Assembly: GCA_016285885.1 (NCBI GenBank) | Contig: JAEERP010000001.1 | Span: 744,001 to 808,000 of the forward strand | Direction of reading: 5' to 3' | Length of the DNA: 64,000 bases | Origin: Paludibacteraceae bacterium | Lineage (GTDB): Bacteria; Bacteroidota; Bacteroidia; Bacteroidales; Paludibacteraceae | Part shown: piece by piece, positions 26,492 to 37,237 of the stretch | Layout: every line of letters begins with the position of its first letter | Position numbering within the stretch: position 1 is the first letter of the stretch | Notes under the pieces: model-generated | Told to the model about the DNA's origin: nothing | Database searches by the model: none | The model's input: only the letters and a program-made list of their open reading frames with translations | Made by a program: the position numbers and the translations under genes

Positions 26492-27847
26492 CTAAGCCAA
26501 TTCCTTGCGTAAGAAGTCCAAGCCTTCACGCACAATCCTTTGCGTCTCAATCTTCGAAGTGCACACGAACTCGCACAAGGCGAAATCCTCCGGCGCCACC
26601 TCATAGATGCCCAACTGCTCCATCTTGTCGATGTCGCGAGCGAGGATCGCCTTCACGAGGAACTCAGGATAGATATCCATCGGGAAGACCTTGTCGTACT
26701 CACCCGACATGATGAAGGCACGCTCGCCACCGTTCACGTTCGTGTCGATCTCATACTCCCTGCTGCTACCGAGCAACCATGAGAAGTAAGAACGGCTCAC
26801 GCTGAACTTCTTCAATCGAGGCATGATCCAACCCAAGAACTCATCATTCTTGTCGCCCTCCGGGATAACCGTCACTTGGGAATCGAATGCGCCCAAGAAA
26901 CCATCCGCAGGGATCTGTGTACCCGTCAATGGGTTACCGCTGATGTAACGTACGTTATCACCCTCGATGTTATTAGCCACGATATTTGAGATTGATGCGC
27001 CGTAAACCATCTTGCAATAAGAAGGATTCTTCACGGAAGAACCTGCCAAGACGACAGAGCGAGAGAAGCTAAGCACACCCGTTTGGAAGGCTTTACCGAT
27101 CATGGCCACATCCTGTGCATTGACCGTCCAGACGATCTCACCCTTGTTGATAGGGTCCACGTGGTGTATCTGCACGCCCACGTTTCCAGCAGGATGAGGA
27201 CCTTGGAACTCGTGAATTTCAACGCCCTTCGTCAACTTAAAGAGTTTGGAGGCATTGTCCACATTGATACCCACGTGCACCTTCGCACCCGAAAGCTTCG
27301 CCAGCGCCTCAACACCCAATTGGAACTCCTCGTCACGACCCACCATGATGAAGTCATAATTAGGCGCCAAAGGAGCGGTGTCGAAACCAGAGATAAAGAC
27401 CGCCTTAGGCGCATCTTCCGGATTCGCTACCACGTCGAATGGACGTTGCTTGATGAAAGCGAAGAAGCCAGCATCAAGAATAGCCTTACGGACCTCTTCC
27501 TTACTCATGGACGACGGTTTGGCCTTCACGAAAGGCACAGACTCGAAATTACCGTCCGACTTGATACGGATGTCAAGCACCTTGCGCCTGTCACCCCTGT
27601 TCACGGCAATCACCTCACCACTCACAGGAGAGACCACCTTCAAGTCCGGATTTGCTTTGTCATAGAACAAAACACTTCCGACCTTTACGGAATCACCTTC
27701 CTTCACAACGGTTTTGGGTTTGATGCCATGGAAATCGTCAGGTCTGACAGCAAAGAGATCAGGCAATTGTGCTTTCGAAAACACCTCTTTAGCCTTTCCC
27801 TTCAAATTGATATCAAGACCCTTTTTTATTCTTATCACTTCTGACAT
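26492..27847 (-). CDS. nqrA: Na+-translocating NADH:quinone reductase subunit A
   Basis: Cytoplasmic subunit of Na+-NQR, 451 residues, associated with quinone binding. The N-terminal barrel-sandwich stretch (RIKKGLDINLKGKA, VKEGDSVKVGSVLFYDK) resembles RnfC, and the body is typical NqrA (HHVDPINKGEIVWTVNAQDV). It is the first nqr gene, yet only 25 bp separate it from lpxA and I see no TAnnTTTG box in that gap, so transcription may continue from the lpx genes. Confidence 0.95.
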   Translation of the reverse strand: MSEVIRIKKGLDINLKGKAKEVFSKAQLPDLFAVRPDDFHGIKPKTVVKEGDSVKVGSVLFYDKANPDLKVVSPVSGEVIAVNRGDRRKVLDIRIKSDGNFESVPFVKAKPSSMSKEEVRKAILDAGFFAFIKQRPFDVVANPEDAPKAVFISGFDTAPLAPNYDFIMVGRDEEFQLGVEALAKLSGAKVHVGINVDNASKLFKLTKGVEIHEFQGPHPAGNVGVQIHHVDPINKGEIVWTVNAQDVAMIGKAFQTGVLSFSRSVVLAGSSVKNPSYCKMVYGASISNIVANNIEGDNVRYISGNPLTGTQIPADGFLGAFDSQVTVIPEGDKNDEFLGWIMPRLKKFSVSRSYFSWLLGSSREYEIDTNVNGGERAFIMSGEYDKVFPMDIYPEFLVKAILARDIDKMEQLGIYEVAPEDFALCEFVCTSKIETQRIVREGLDFLRKELA

Positions 27848-27872
27848 AAAACTATTATTTTTTGTGTTTTCC

Positions 27873-28652
27873 TTAATCGAAATAGCCTCGAATGATACCG
27901 CGCTCAGCCGACTTCAAGAAAGAAACGACCGTCTCCTTCTCGTTAGAATCTGGTATTTCGGTGTAAATCTTCTCAGTTGCCTGAGTCATATTCAGACCAG
28001 ATTGGTATAAGATTCGGTAAATCTCTTGGATCTCGCGTATTTGGTCGTTAGAGAAGCCTCTACGGCGCAATCCGACAAGGTTCAGACCCGCATAACTCAA
28101 CGGATCCCTTCCGGCGGTAACGTAAGGAGGAACATCCTTGCCGACGCGCGAGCCACCTTGGATAATCACATGGGCACCGATGTGGGAGAATTGGTGAACC
28201 AAGACGCTACCGGAAAGGATAGCCCAATCGTCGATCAACACCTCGCCCGCAATTTGTGACGCGTTACCAATGATTATATTATTCGCCAACTTGCAATCAT
28301 GGGCGATATGAACATATGCCATGATCAAGCAATTAGAACCAACGATTGTCGTACCTTTCGATGCGGTACCCCTATTCACAGTGGCACACTCACGAATGGT
28401 CGTATTGTCACCAATCACAGCGGTAGTCTCTTCTCCTCTGAATTTCAAATCCTGAGGAATAGCGGAAATAACGGCATTCGGGAATATCCTTACGTTCTTG
28501 CCGATTCGAGCGCCATTCAAAACTGTCGCATGCGCCATAATCTGACATCCATCCCCAATCTCAACATCTCTGTCGATGTATACAAATGGGCCAATCTCAA
28601 CATCCTTTCCGATTTTGGCCTCGGGATGGATAAATGACATTTCTTTTATCAT
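27873..28652 (-). CDS. lpxA: UDP-N-acetylglucosamine acyltransferase
   Basis: First lipid A enzyme: adds a 3-hydroxyacyl chain to UDP-GlcNAc. The left-handed beta-helix hexapeptides run from IHPEAKIGKDVEIGPF to about residue 185; VHIAHDCKLAN contains the catalytic His, followed by the C-terminal helical region. The frame opens with a TTG at 28667 abutting the lpxC-fabZ stop; ATG 28652 (MIKEMSFIHPEA) or 28640 (MSFIHPEA) are better starts. 259 residues from 28652. Confidence 0.95.
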   Translation of the reverse strand: MIKEMSFIHPEAKIGKDVEIGPFVYIDRDVEIGDGCQIMAHATVLNGARIGKNVRIFPNAVISAIPQDLKFRGEETTAVIGDNTTIRECATVNRGTASKGTTIVGSNCLIMAYVHIAHDCKLANNIIIGNASQIAGEVLIDDWAILSGSVLVHQFSHIGAHVIIQGGSRVGKDVPPYVTAGRDPLSYAGLNLVGLRRRGFSNDQIREIQEIYRILYQSGLNMTQATEKIYTEIPDSNEKETVVSFLKSAERGIIRGYFD

Positions 28653-28667
28653 AAAATATCTATTCAA

Positions 28668-30053
28668 TTACTTATTCTTCACAACTTGCGCAAGGAACTC
28701 CGCCTCTGCGACAATCTTTTCCGCCACAATGGCGTAACCCTTCATGTAGGCGCATCCACGTCTAATATCCGTCAACAAATCCAGTTTGAAGATAATCGTG
28801 TCGCCCGGCACCACCTTATTCCTGAACTTCACTTTGTCTATAGACAAGAAATAGGTGGAGTATTTCTCAGGATCATCCAACTTGCTTAGCACAAGGATAC
28901 CTCCCGTCTGCGCCATCGCCTCGACGAGCAATACACCTGGCATAACGGGCTCCTCAGGGAAGTGTCCGCAGAAGAAGTTCTCGTTGCCCGACACATTCTT
29001 CACGCCCACAACGCCACGCTCCTTAACTTCTATAATTCTATCGATCAACAACATAGGCCAACGGTGAGGCAAGTGTTGCTTGATCTTATTGATGTCCATC
29101 AACGGTGGAACGGTAGGGTCATAATGAGGGATGATGATCTCCTGACGCTTCAAGGTCTTATAAACCTTCTTCGCGAAGTCAGTATTCAACTTGTGTCCAG
29201 GGCAATTAGCGATCACGCGGCCCTTAATAGGTCTGCCGATCAAAGCCAAATCACCGATCACATCCAACAGTTTGTGACGGGCTGGCTCGTTGTTGAACGC
29301 CAACGGACGCGCCTGTATGTAGCCAAGGCTGGAAACAGAGATAGGATCCATCCCAATCAGAGAGGTCAGGTGGTCAATGTCCGCCTGGCTCATCTCCTTG
29401 TCATATATCACGATGGCGTTATCCAAATCCCCACCCTTGATCAGGTTGTTCTTCAGGAGAGCCTCGATCTCACGCACGAAAACGAACGTACGGGAAGCGG
29501 CTATCTCCTTCGTATACTCCGACAAAGAGTTCAATGTCGCATATTGATTGGACAAAATGCAGGATGGATAAGACACCAACACATTCACGCTAAACTCGTC
29601 GTCCGGAAGCAATGTGATGGAGGAGCCAGTCTCAGGATCCTTGTATTCCACCTTCTTCGTCACGACGTAATACTCCCTATCGTAAGGTTGTTCCTCAAAT
29701 CCCACGCGCGCAATCTCTTGCACGAAAGGGAAAGCACTACCGTCTAAAATAGGGAATTCAGGCTGGTCCACCTGAATCAAACAGTTGTCTATCTCAGACG
29801 CATATAGTGCAGACATAGCATGTTCAATCGTACTAACCCGAACGTCACCCTCCGCGACCACAGTGCCACGAGAGGTCTCGACGACATTCTGCGCGATAGC
29901 CTCTATAATTGGCTGACCCTCCAAATCGATCCGCTGGATCTTATATCCATGGTTTGCTGGAGCCGGGTTAAATGTGATTGTAACGGGCAAACCCGTATGC
30001 AACCCTTTTCCTTGAAGCGAAAACGCTTCCTTCAATGTTTTCTGTTTGGCCAT
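28668..30053 (-). CDS. lpxC-fabZ: bifunctional UDP-3-O-acyl-GlcNAc deacetylase / 3-hydroxyacyl-ACP dehydratase
   Basis: Natural fusion typical of Bacteroidetes, 461 residues. Residues 1-305 are LpxC, the zinc deacetylase committing to lipid A, with zinc ligands His78 (STIEHAMSAL), His260 and Asp264 (RHKLLDVIGD) and active-site His287. Residues 316-461 are FabZ, the hot-dog dehydratase of fatty acid elongation, with His330 (LPHRWPMLLID) and Glu378 (GHFPEEPVMPGVLLVE). One peptide thus carries activities on both uses of 3-hydroxyacyl-ACP. lpxD lies 5 bp upstream and lpxA directly downstream. Confidence 0.97.
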   Translation of the reverse strand: MAKQKTLKEAFSLQGKGLHTGLPVTITFNPAPANHGYKIQRIDLEGQPIIEAIAQNVVETSRGTVVAEGDVRVSTIEHAMSALYASEIDNCLIQVDQPEFPILDGSAFPFVQEIARVGFEEQPYDREYYVVTKKVEYKDPETGSSITLLPDDEFSVNVLVSYPSCILSNQYATLNSLSEYTKEIAASRTFVFVREIEALLKNNLIKGGDLDNAIVIYDKEMSQADIDHLTSLIGMDPISVSSLGYIQARPLAFNNEPARHKLLDVIGDLALIGRPIKGRVIANCPGHKLNTDFAKKVYKTLKRQEIIIPHYDPTVPPLMDINKIKQHLPHRWPMLLIDRIIEVKERGVVGVKNVSGNENFFCGHFPEEPVMPGVLLVEAMAQTGGILVLSKLDDPEKYSTYFLSIDKVKFRNKVVPGDTIIFKLDLLTDIRRGCAYMKGYAIVAEKIVAEAEFLAQVVKNK

Positions 30054-30058
30054 ATTCT

Positions 30059-31108
30059 TTAGTTATGTTCTAGCTTTTTCTTCAATTCCGCCACCTCTTT
30101 CTCCAACTCCAGTATCTGGTTTCTGATGGCCGGGAAATTACGGAAGCACACAAACGCGCGCTGGAAGGTCTTCGCCTCCACGTGAGGGAAACCATGATAC
30201 ATGTGGTTCGGTTCCTTGATATTATTGGAGACGCCACACTTCGCGGCGAGCATCGTGCCGTCCGCAACCGTCAAATGTCCTACGACACCAGACTGGCCAC
30301 CAAACATACAATGCTTACCAATCTTCGCAGAGCCCGCGAAACCTGACTGAGCAGCCATCACCGTATCCTCACCGACCTCCACGTTATGGGCGATCTGAAC
30401 CAAGTTATCTATCTTGACACCTCGTCTGATAATCGTCGCACCCATCGTCGAACGGTCAATGGTCGTGTTCGCTCCGATCTCCACATCGTCTTCGATGACA
30501 ACAATGCCGATCTGCGGAATCTTATCGTACTTTCCGTCTGCCGTAGGGGCGAAACCGAAACCGTCAGAACCGATGACCGTACCCGCATGCACCATGCAAT
30601 TGTTGCCGATGACACAATCATTATAGATTTTCACGCCCGGATAGAGCGTCACATTATCACCGATACGCACGTTGTCACCAATATAAACCTGAGGGTAAAT
30701 CTGGGCATTCTTACCTATGACCGCCCCATCCTCGATACACGTATAGGCACCGACATAGGCATTCTCGCCTATCTTAGCTTTCTCCGACACACAAGCCTTC
30801 GAAGAAATTCCGCTCTTCTTCGGCTTATAACTATCCACCAGCGACAACAAAGAAGCCAAAGCGTCGTATGAATTCTTCACCTTGATCAGGGTCGGCTTCA
30901 ATTCTTGCTTCGGCTCAAATGTATCGTTCACCAACACAATACTCGCTTGCGTGGTGTATATATATTCGGTGTACTTGGGGTTTGACAAGAAAGTCAATGT
31001 TCCAGGAACACCCTCCTCTATCTTGGAAAAATTAGAAACCTTAATTTCTGGATTTCCAACCACCTTACCTTTTAGGTAATCGGCGATCTGTTGCGCTGAA
31101 AACTCCAT
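30059..31108 (-). CDS. lpxD: UDP-3-O-(3-hydroxyacyl)glucosamine N-acyltransferase
   Basis: Third lipid A enzyme. The N-terminal uridine-binding domain ([26 protein letters not shown]) is followed by left-handed beta-helix repeats, with GSDGFGFAP and the catalytic-His region [12 protein letters not shown], and a C-terminal coiled helix ([16 protein letters not shown]). The frame is open to 31189, but MEFSAQQ at 31108 matches the family start and follows a -7 box by about 20 bp. 349 residues. Confidence 0.95.
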   Translation of the reverse strand: MEFSAQQIADYLKGKVVGNPEIKVSNFSKIEEGVPGTLTFLSNPKYTEYIYTTQASIVLVNDTFEPKQELKPTLIKVKNSYDALASLLSLVDSYKPKKSGISSKACVSEKAKIGENAYVGAYTCIEDGAVIGKNAQIYPQVYIGDNVRIGDNVTLYPGVKIYNDCVIGNNCMVHAGTVIGSDGFGFAPTADGKYDKIPQIGIVVIEDDVEIGANTTIDRSTMGATIIRRGVKIDNLVQIAHNVEVGEDTVMAAQSGFAGSAKIGKHCMFGGQSGVVGHLTVADGTMLAAKCGVSNNIKEPNHMYHGFPHVEAKTFQRAFVCFRNFPAIRNQILELEKEVAELKKKLEHN

Positions 31109-31127
31109 GTTACTATAAATTTTTTTG

Positions 31128-31135
31128 CAAAAATA
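31128..31135 (-). promoter_or_regulatory. -7 box upstream of lpxD
   Basis: Minus-strand TATTTTTG matches TAnnTTTG and lies 20 bp before the lpxD ATG, within the 99-bp gap after the HD-domain gene. It could start the lpx-nqr transcript. Confidence 0.5.
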
Positions 31136-31207
31136 AGGAAAATCAGTCAGTATGAAAATTTGTTTGTATAAAATTTGCAGAAATATCACTCAGTGACTCC
31201 GCAAACG

Positions 31208-32443
31208 TTACTGCAAATCAACGTCTTTCACATAACCGAAATAATATTTTTTTTCGTGTTTGCTGATAAGCGACAAGTTCAGCAAGTCGGAGGCATCCGT
31301 AATGTCCTTCAGTTCCCCATCCGCATAGAGCACCTTGATGCTATCGTTTTTCGGGCGATAGGTATAGGAAGAGACGGGGTGTATCGTCACGAAGTAACGA
31401 GCCTCCGCTTCCGTCAGACCCAACTTTTCGGCAATCCTCCTGACATGGTCACGCACTTCACTGGCCTGTGGCTTCTTCTCCCTCACCTCGATCTTGAACA
31501 GTTTCCTATTCATCAGATTTCGGCACAGGGTCGAAAGCACTTTATCCTCAGAAGAGGACCATGTCTTGACCGCGCTGATGACATCCGAGTCGTCAAATTT
31601 CGCATAATTGGACAGAGCTTCTTCGGAAATTTGGAAATCTTTTCCCGTAATATTATTTTCCAAAAAATAAGCGAACTGCGGAGCAGCGAATGGCTTCTTA
31701 CCTTTCAAAGTAAGTTCCTTCGCGCGAGCCAACGTCTTGATTAACAATTGTTCAGCGGAAACCGACGTTTTATGGTAATAAACCTGCCAATACATCATTC
31801 TTCTGGCGATAAGAAACTTCTCGACGGAGTAAATTCCCTTCGCCTCAATGACCAATTGATCGTCGTGCACGTTGAGCATCTTGATGATGCGCGCGGCACC
31901 CACGGCACCCTCCACCACCCCGGTGAAGAAGCTGTCGCGGATCAAATAATCCAAACGGTCCATGTCCAATTGGCTGGAGACCAACTGGTGAAGAAATTTC
32001 TTCGGATATTGGTTCTTGAAGATGGAGAGGGCCAACTCCAACGCGCCTCCCATCTCCTCGTTGATATGCTCCATCATCAGCAAGGAAATATCCTCGTGCG
32101 AGATCTCCTTGGTCAGCGTATCCTCCAACACATGGGAGAAGGGCGCATGTCCGATATCATGCAACAGGATAGCCGCCAGAACAGCATCCGCCTCCTCGTC
32201 CGTGATCTCCTGCCCCCTCGCACGCAATTGGGCGATCGCCTCCTCCATCAAATACATGGCGCCCAAGGAGTGTTGGAAACGGGTATGTTGAGCGCCCGGA
32301 TAGACCAAGAAACTCACACCCAACTGCCGGATTCTCCCCAACCGTTGGAAATAGGGATGTTGGATCAAATCATAGTGCAGCTCGCTGGGAATCGAGATGA
32401 AACCATGCACAGGATCGTTGATGATCTTCCTCTTGTTATACAT
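31208..32443 (-). CDS. HD-domain phosphohydrolase (dGTPase/SAMHD1-like superfamily)
   Basis: Cytoplasmic metal-dependent phosphohydrolase, 411 residues. The HD site is clear: HTRFQHSLG (His53, His58), LLHDIGHAPFSH (His95, Asp96, His99) and QLDMDRLDYLIRD further on. The opening NDPVHGFISIP is characteristic of the family that includes dNTP triphosphohydrolases and SAMHD1-like proteins. Substrate unknown; nucleotide hydrolysis is likely. It sits 10 bp behind pyrF and before lpxD, a neighbourhood seen in other Bacteroidales. Confidence 0.88.
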   Translation of the reverse strand: MYNKRKIINDPVHGFISIPSELHYDLIQHPYFQRLGRIRQLGVSFLVYPGAQHTRFQHSLGAMYLMEEAIAQLRARGQEITDEEADAVLAAILLHDIGHAPFSHVLEDTLTKEISHEDISLLMMEHINEEMGGALELALSIFKNQYPKKFLHQLVSSQLDMDRLDYLIRDSFFTGVVEGAVGAARIIKMLNVHDDQLVIEAKGIYSVEKFLIARRMMYWQVYYHKTSVSAEQLLIKTLARAKELTLKGKKPFAAPQFAYFLENNITGKDFQISEEALSNYAKFDDSDVISAVKTWSSSEDKVLSTLCRNLMNRKLFKIEVREKKPQASEVRDHVRRIAEKLGLTEAEARYFVTIHPVSSYTYRPKNDSIKVLYADGELKDITDASDLLNLSLISKHEKKYYFGYVKDVDLQ

Positions 32444-32453
32444 TCCTAAGGGA

Positions 32454-33290
32454 TTAATCCAAAGACTTCAGGAACTCGCTCATTTGTTGCTGCACCTTCT
32501 TCGCCTCGGCTGCCGCAGCTTGGGCATAGTCTTCACCGCTAGAGGCGTAGAGTATCGCACGCGAAGAGTTCACCAGAAGTCCACATTGTTTGTTCATGCC
32601 ATGCTTAACGACATCGGCCAAGCTTCCTCCCTGCGCGCCAATGCCTGGCACCAAAAGGAAATGGTTCGGGATGATCTTACGGATATCCGCCAACATCTCA
32701 GCCTTCGTGGCGCCGACCACATACATCATGTTGTCTTCGTTGCCCCACTTCAAGGAGGTCTTCAACACCTTCTCGAACAGACGGTCGCCCGTCTCCTTGT
32801 CTTCCGTAAACTGGAAATCGAAAGCACCTTTGTTAGAGGTGAGGGCCAACAACGTGACCCACTTGTTTTCATAGGTCAGGAAAGGAGAGACTGAATCTTC
32901 CCCCATATAAGGAGCCACCGTCACGGAATCGAAGTCCAACGCCCCGAAGAACGTCCTCGCATACATGGCGGAGGTGTTACCGATATCACCACGCTTAGCG
33001 TCCGCGATCAGGAACTGGTCCGGATACTTTTCACGGATATAGTCTATCGTACGCTCCAACACATCCCACCCCTGCAAACCGAGGCTCTCATAGAAAGCCA
33101 GGTTAGGCTTGTAGGCCACACAATATTCGGCGGTGGCGTCGATGATGGATTTGTTGAATTCGAAGATCGGGTCCAAATCACCCTCCCTGTCGAACAAGAA
33201 CTCCGGAATCTTATTGACGTCCGTATCCAACCCCACGCAAAGGAACGATCTTTTGCGCATGATATTCTCAAACAATTCTTCTCTTGTCAT
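32454..33290 (-). CDS. pyrF: orotidine 5'-phosphate decarboxylase (long type)
   Basis: Last step of UMP synthesis. The 278-residue protein belongs to the longer type-2 group. The catalytic Lys/Asp array is visible in [14 protein letters not shown] near 95-108, with FLCVGLDTD at 16-24 and [10 protein letters not shown] near 218. It opens the minus-strand run that continues through the HD gene, lpx and nqr genes, and has a well-spaced promoter. Confidence 0.95.
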   Translation of the reverse strand: MTREELFENIMRKRSFLCVGLDTDVNKIPEFLFDREGDLDPIFEFNKSIIDATAEYCVAYKPNLAFYESLGLQGWDVLERTIDYIREKYPDQFLIADAKRGDIGNTSAMYARTFFGALDFDSVTVAPYMGEDSVSPFLTYENKWVTLLALTSNKGAFDFQFTEDKETGDRLFEKVLKTSLKWGNEDNMMYVVGATKAEMLADIRKIIPNHFLLVPGIGAQGGSLADVVKHGMNKQCGLLVNSSRAILYASSGEDYAQAAAAEAKKVQQQMSEFLKSLD

Positions 33291-33331
33291 CTCTATTGTT
33301 AAGTCTAAAAATGTTTTTAAATATTGCTTTG

Positions 33332-33362
33332 CAAAAATAAGGCTAATTCGCGAATTTACAAT
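33332..33362 (-). promoter_or_regulatory. promoter of pyrF
   Basis: Minus-strand ATTG (33362-33359), 19-bp spacer, TATTTTTG (33339-33332): good match to TTTG-N19-TAnnTTTG, 42 bp before the start codon. Confidence 0.65.
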
Positions 33363-33490
33363 TAGGTCGCAGCCTTATTTCAAAGTAACGGAGAAAGAGG
33401 GGACTCTTCCCAATCGCCAAAACATTCAATCCGTTAATATTTTTTAAGCCTAGAGCAACGCACGAAGCGTCCAATATCCAACGGAAAGCT

Positions 33491-33498
33491 TAAATTTG
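33491..33498 (+). promoter_or_regulatory. -7 box upstream of the DUF2147 gene
   Basis: TAAATTTG matches TAnnTTTG, 35 bp upstream of the start codon; no TTTG at the -33 position. Confidence 0.4.
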
Positions 33499-33533
33499 TG
33501 ATTCGTAAGCAACCAAAAACAAACTTTAGCAAT

Positions 33534-33980
33534 ATGATGAAACAGACTATCCTTACATTAGCATGTCTCCTCGCGATGGTCGCACCATCCTTCGCCCAGA
33601 ATTTCGCAGGAGATAAAATCATCGGCACCTACTGGGTCGAGCAAGACGGAGACAAATCCAAGGTGCGGTTCAGCAAGACTGGCGCCAACACCTACAAAGC
33701 CCAAATCATTTGGATAGAGAAAGCGAAAGACGAGAAGGGCAACCTCCGTACGGACATGAAGAACCCCGACAAAGCGAAACGAAAAACACCCGCCGGTGAG
33801 ATCGTCTTGGTGGAGAAAGTCTCCTACAAAGACGGGAAATGGACGGACGGAGAGATATACGACCCTACCCGAGGCAAATCATTCACCGTCAACATTTGGT
33901 TCAGCGACGCCAAGACACTCTGCGTGAAAGGCTCGTTCGGACCATTCAGCGAAAAAGTTTACTGGAAGAAACTCGAATAG
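33534..33980 (+). CDS. DUF2147 exported protein
   Basis: Small secreted or periplasmic protein, 148 residues, with a clear signal peptide (MMKQTILTLACLLAMVAPSFAQ) and the DUF2147 beta domain: DKIIGTYWVEQDGDKSKVRF near 27-46, YKAQIIWIEK, then DGEIYDPTRGKSFTV near 110. Function unknown; the fold is lipocalin-like. An earlier in-frame start at 33498 lies on the promoter box, so ATG 33534 is used (33537 is equivalent). Confidence 0.85.
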   Translation: MMKQTILTLACLLAMVAPSFAQNFAGDKIIGTYWVEQDGDKSKVRFSKTGANTYKAQIIWIEKAKDEKGNLRTDMKNPDKAKRKTPAGEIVLVEKVSYKDGKWTDGEIYDPTRGKSFTVNIWFSDAKTLCVKGSFGPFSEKVYWKKLE

Positions 33981-34004
33981 GACGATTGCCCGCGGCAAGA
34001 AAAG

Positions 34005-34038
34005 AAGGAGACAGACCACATCGTTTGTCTCCTTTTTC
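34005..34038 (+). terminator. Rho-independent terminator of the DUF2147 gene
   Basis: Perfect 9-bp stem AAGGAGACA / TGTCTCCTT with a 12-nt loop, followed by TTTC, 25 bp after the stop. Confidence 0.8.
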
Positions 34039-34054
34039 ATATCCAAGCAACACA

Positions 34055-34116
34055 TTCTGACAAATTGGCACACGCCTGGGACGGAAGACTGCCATCGCCT
34101 ACCCAATTTGTCAGAA
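34055..34116. repeat. 14-bp inverted repeat in the groESL control region
   Basis: TTCTGACAAATTGG (34055-34068) and CCAATTTGTCAGAA (34103-34116) are perfect inverse complements separated by 34 bp. The right arm contains the TTTG -33 element of the groES promoter. It is not a CIRCE element. Candidate operator. Confidence 0.8.
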
Positions 34117-34138
34117 AAAGAACAACAAATTAGGTTTG
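34107..34138 (+). promoter_or_regulatory. promoter of groES-groEL
   Basis: TTTG (34107-34110), 20-bp spacer, TAGGTTTG (34131-34138): full match to the Bacteroidetes consensus, 83 bp upstream of groES. Confidence 0.8.
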
Positions 34139-34221
34139 GCACAGATTATGATAGTAGATAATCGAGACGCGGCAGATGCGTCGTGAGATATTAATATAAC
34201 AAATTTAAAAATATAATTATC

Positions 34222-34491
34222 ATGAACATTAAACCATTGGCAGACAGGGTTTTGGTAAAACCAGCTGCGGCAGAAGAGAAAACGGCAAGTGGAATCATCA
34301 TTCCAGACTCCGCAAAAGAGAAACCTTTGAGAGGTGAGATCCTCGCCATCGGGAACGGGACGAAGGACGAAGAGATGGTAGTTAAGGTGGGCGACACCGT
34401 ATTGTACGGCAAATACGCTGGCACTGAATTGGAGTTGGACGGAGAAAAATACCTGATCATGCGTCAGAGCGATATCCTCGCCATTATCTAA
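34222..34491 (+). CDS. groES: co-chaperonin GroES
   Basis: Ten-kDa lid of the GroEL folding chamber, 89 residues. [22 protein letters not shown] at the N-terminus, the mobile loop region and [34 protein letters not shown] at the end are canonical. groEL starts 47 bp downstream. Confidence 0.97.
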   Translation: MNIKPLADRVLVKPAAAEEKTASGIIIPDSAKEKPLRGEILAIGNGTKDEEMVVKVGDTVLYGKYAGTELELDGEKYLIMRQSDILAII

Positions 34492-34520
34492 CACTTTAAT
34501 ATCAAAACAATTACTACTAA

Positions 34521-36176
<1,656 letters not shown>

Positions 36177-36201
36177 TCCACCACATTATATCTCATACGG
36201 G

Positions 36202-36237
36202 AAGGGTCGTCCGAATCGGATGGCCCTTTTCTTTTTT
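36202..36237 (+). terminator. Rho-independent terminator of groESL
   Basis: Stem AAGGGTCGTCC / GGATGGCCCTT with loop GAATC, ending in TTTTCTTTTTT, 26 bp after the groEL stop. Confidence 0.85.
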
Positions 36238-36322
36238 AGTTAAGAGTTAAGAAACGATAGTTCGACGAAGTCAATTAAGAGTTAAAATCAAGGATTAAGG
36301 ATTTAAAGTTTAGAGTTTATTC
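36238..36322 (+). repeat. A/T-rich short repeats left of the lipoprotein gene
   Basis: AGTTAAGAGTTAAGAA, AATTAAGAGTTAAAA and AAGGATTAAGGATTTAAAG-type units. These are low-complexity intergenic repeats of the kind common in Bacteroidetes. A different but similarly A/T-rich repeat lies on the other side of the gene. Confidence 0.5.
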
Positions 36323-36323
36323 A

Positions 36324-36331
36324 TATATTTG
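36324..36331 (+). promoter_or_regulatory. -7 box upstream of the lipoprotein gene
   Basis: TATATTTG matches TAnnTTTG and lies 33 bp upstream of ATG 36365. Confidence 0.4.
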
Positions 36332-36364
36332 GGGATATTGTTTTACTCTTTCATGGCAAGCTAT

Positions 36365-37201
36365 ATGGACAAAATCATCCGACTACTATTCTGCGGCATA
36401 TTCCTCCTCGTCTACTCCTGTCAATACCCCTTCGCAGGCACACCCGTTACGGAAAGGAGGGAGCAACACATCCAATTCGATTCGACCTACAAGTCCATCC
36501 ATATCTTCGTAGCCCTTTGCGACAACGAGAACCAAGGGATTGTGAAAGTTCCCGCAAGCATAGGGAACGGACAAAAGCCTTCCACCAACCTCTATTGGGG
36601 CTGCGGCTATGGCATTAAAACCTTCTTCAAGAAAAGTGCAGAATGGAAACTACTGAAAACCAACACCATCAACGACACGATTATGGAGAGGCTCGTTTTC
36701 AAGCACACCAGTCAAAAGTATTACTTGGTGGCGGATGCCTACAACGGGAAGTACATCGCGCAATGCATCTCCGACTTTCTTTCCAGCTCATGCGGAAGAT
36801 GGAAAGACACCGTCCACGTCAACGACAATCTGACGATCGGATGCTGCGGCAACTCGCAATTAATAAGCTATATCGGGCACGACGGTTTGATGGAGCACAT
36901 CCTAAACGACAGATTTACCAACACGGACGGGAAGAAACGTGACGTGATTATCCTCGCATGCAAAAGCAGGACATACTTCTCACCCTATTTGGAGCCGGCC
37001 AATGTGAACCCGATAGTTTGGACAAAACATTTCATGGCGCCCGAAGCCTATACGATCCATGACGCCATCACAGGGTATATCAAGAAAGAGTCCAACCAAA
37101 AGATATTGGAGAGAGCCATCAAAGCCTATGCCACCTACCAGAAATGCGGAATCAGGGGTGCCAAGTCCATCCTCGTAACAGGCGGACTCGACGAGAAGTA
37201 G
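36365..37201 (+). CDS. uncharacterised lipoprotein with caspase-like His/Cys signature
   Basis: I do not recognise a named family. From ATG 36365 the protein has 278 residues with a lipobox LLVYSC (Cys19), so it is an envelope lipoprotein; ATG 36353 is also possible. Two short blocks resemble the catalytic dyad of clan CD (caspase/gingipain) peptidases: a hydrophobic strand then His-Asp-Gly (LISYIGHDGL, His172), and 27 residues later a hydrophobic strand then Ala-Cys (VIILACKS, Cys199). Conserved-looking stretches follow: VWTKHFMAPEAYTIHDAITGYI and AYATYQKCGIRGAKSIL. The fit to clan CD is inference; the spacing is short for caspases. The gene is flanked by A/T-rich repeats and looks like a single-gene insertion between groEL and the aminotransferase. 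Confidence 0.6.
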   Translation: MDKIIRLLFCGIFLLVYSCQYPFAGTPVTERREQHIQFDSTYKSIHIFVALCDNENQGIVKVPASIGNGQKPSTNLYWGCGYGIKTFFKKSAEWKLLKTNTINDTIMERLVFKHTSQKYYLVADAYNGKYIAQCISDFLSSSCGRWKDTVHVNDNLTIGCCGNSQLISYIGHDGLMEHILNDRFTNTDGKKRDVIILACKSRTYFSPYLEPANVNPIVWTKHFMAPEAYTIHDAITGYIKKESNQKILERAIKAYATYQKCGIRGAKSILVTGGLDEK

Positions 37202-37237
37202 CCCCCATCCATTCCCCCCAAGTATAAATACTCTTAA

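Noticed and set aside
34055-34116. CIRCE/HrcA operator at groES
   Set aside because: The inverted repeat has neither the TTAGCACTC arm nor the 9-bp spacing of CIRCE.
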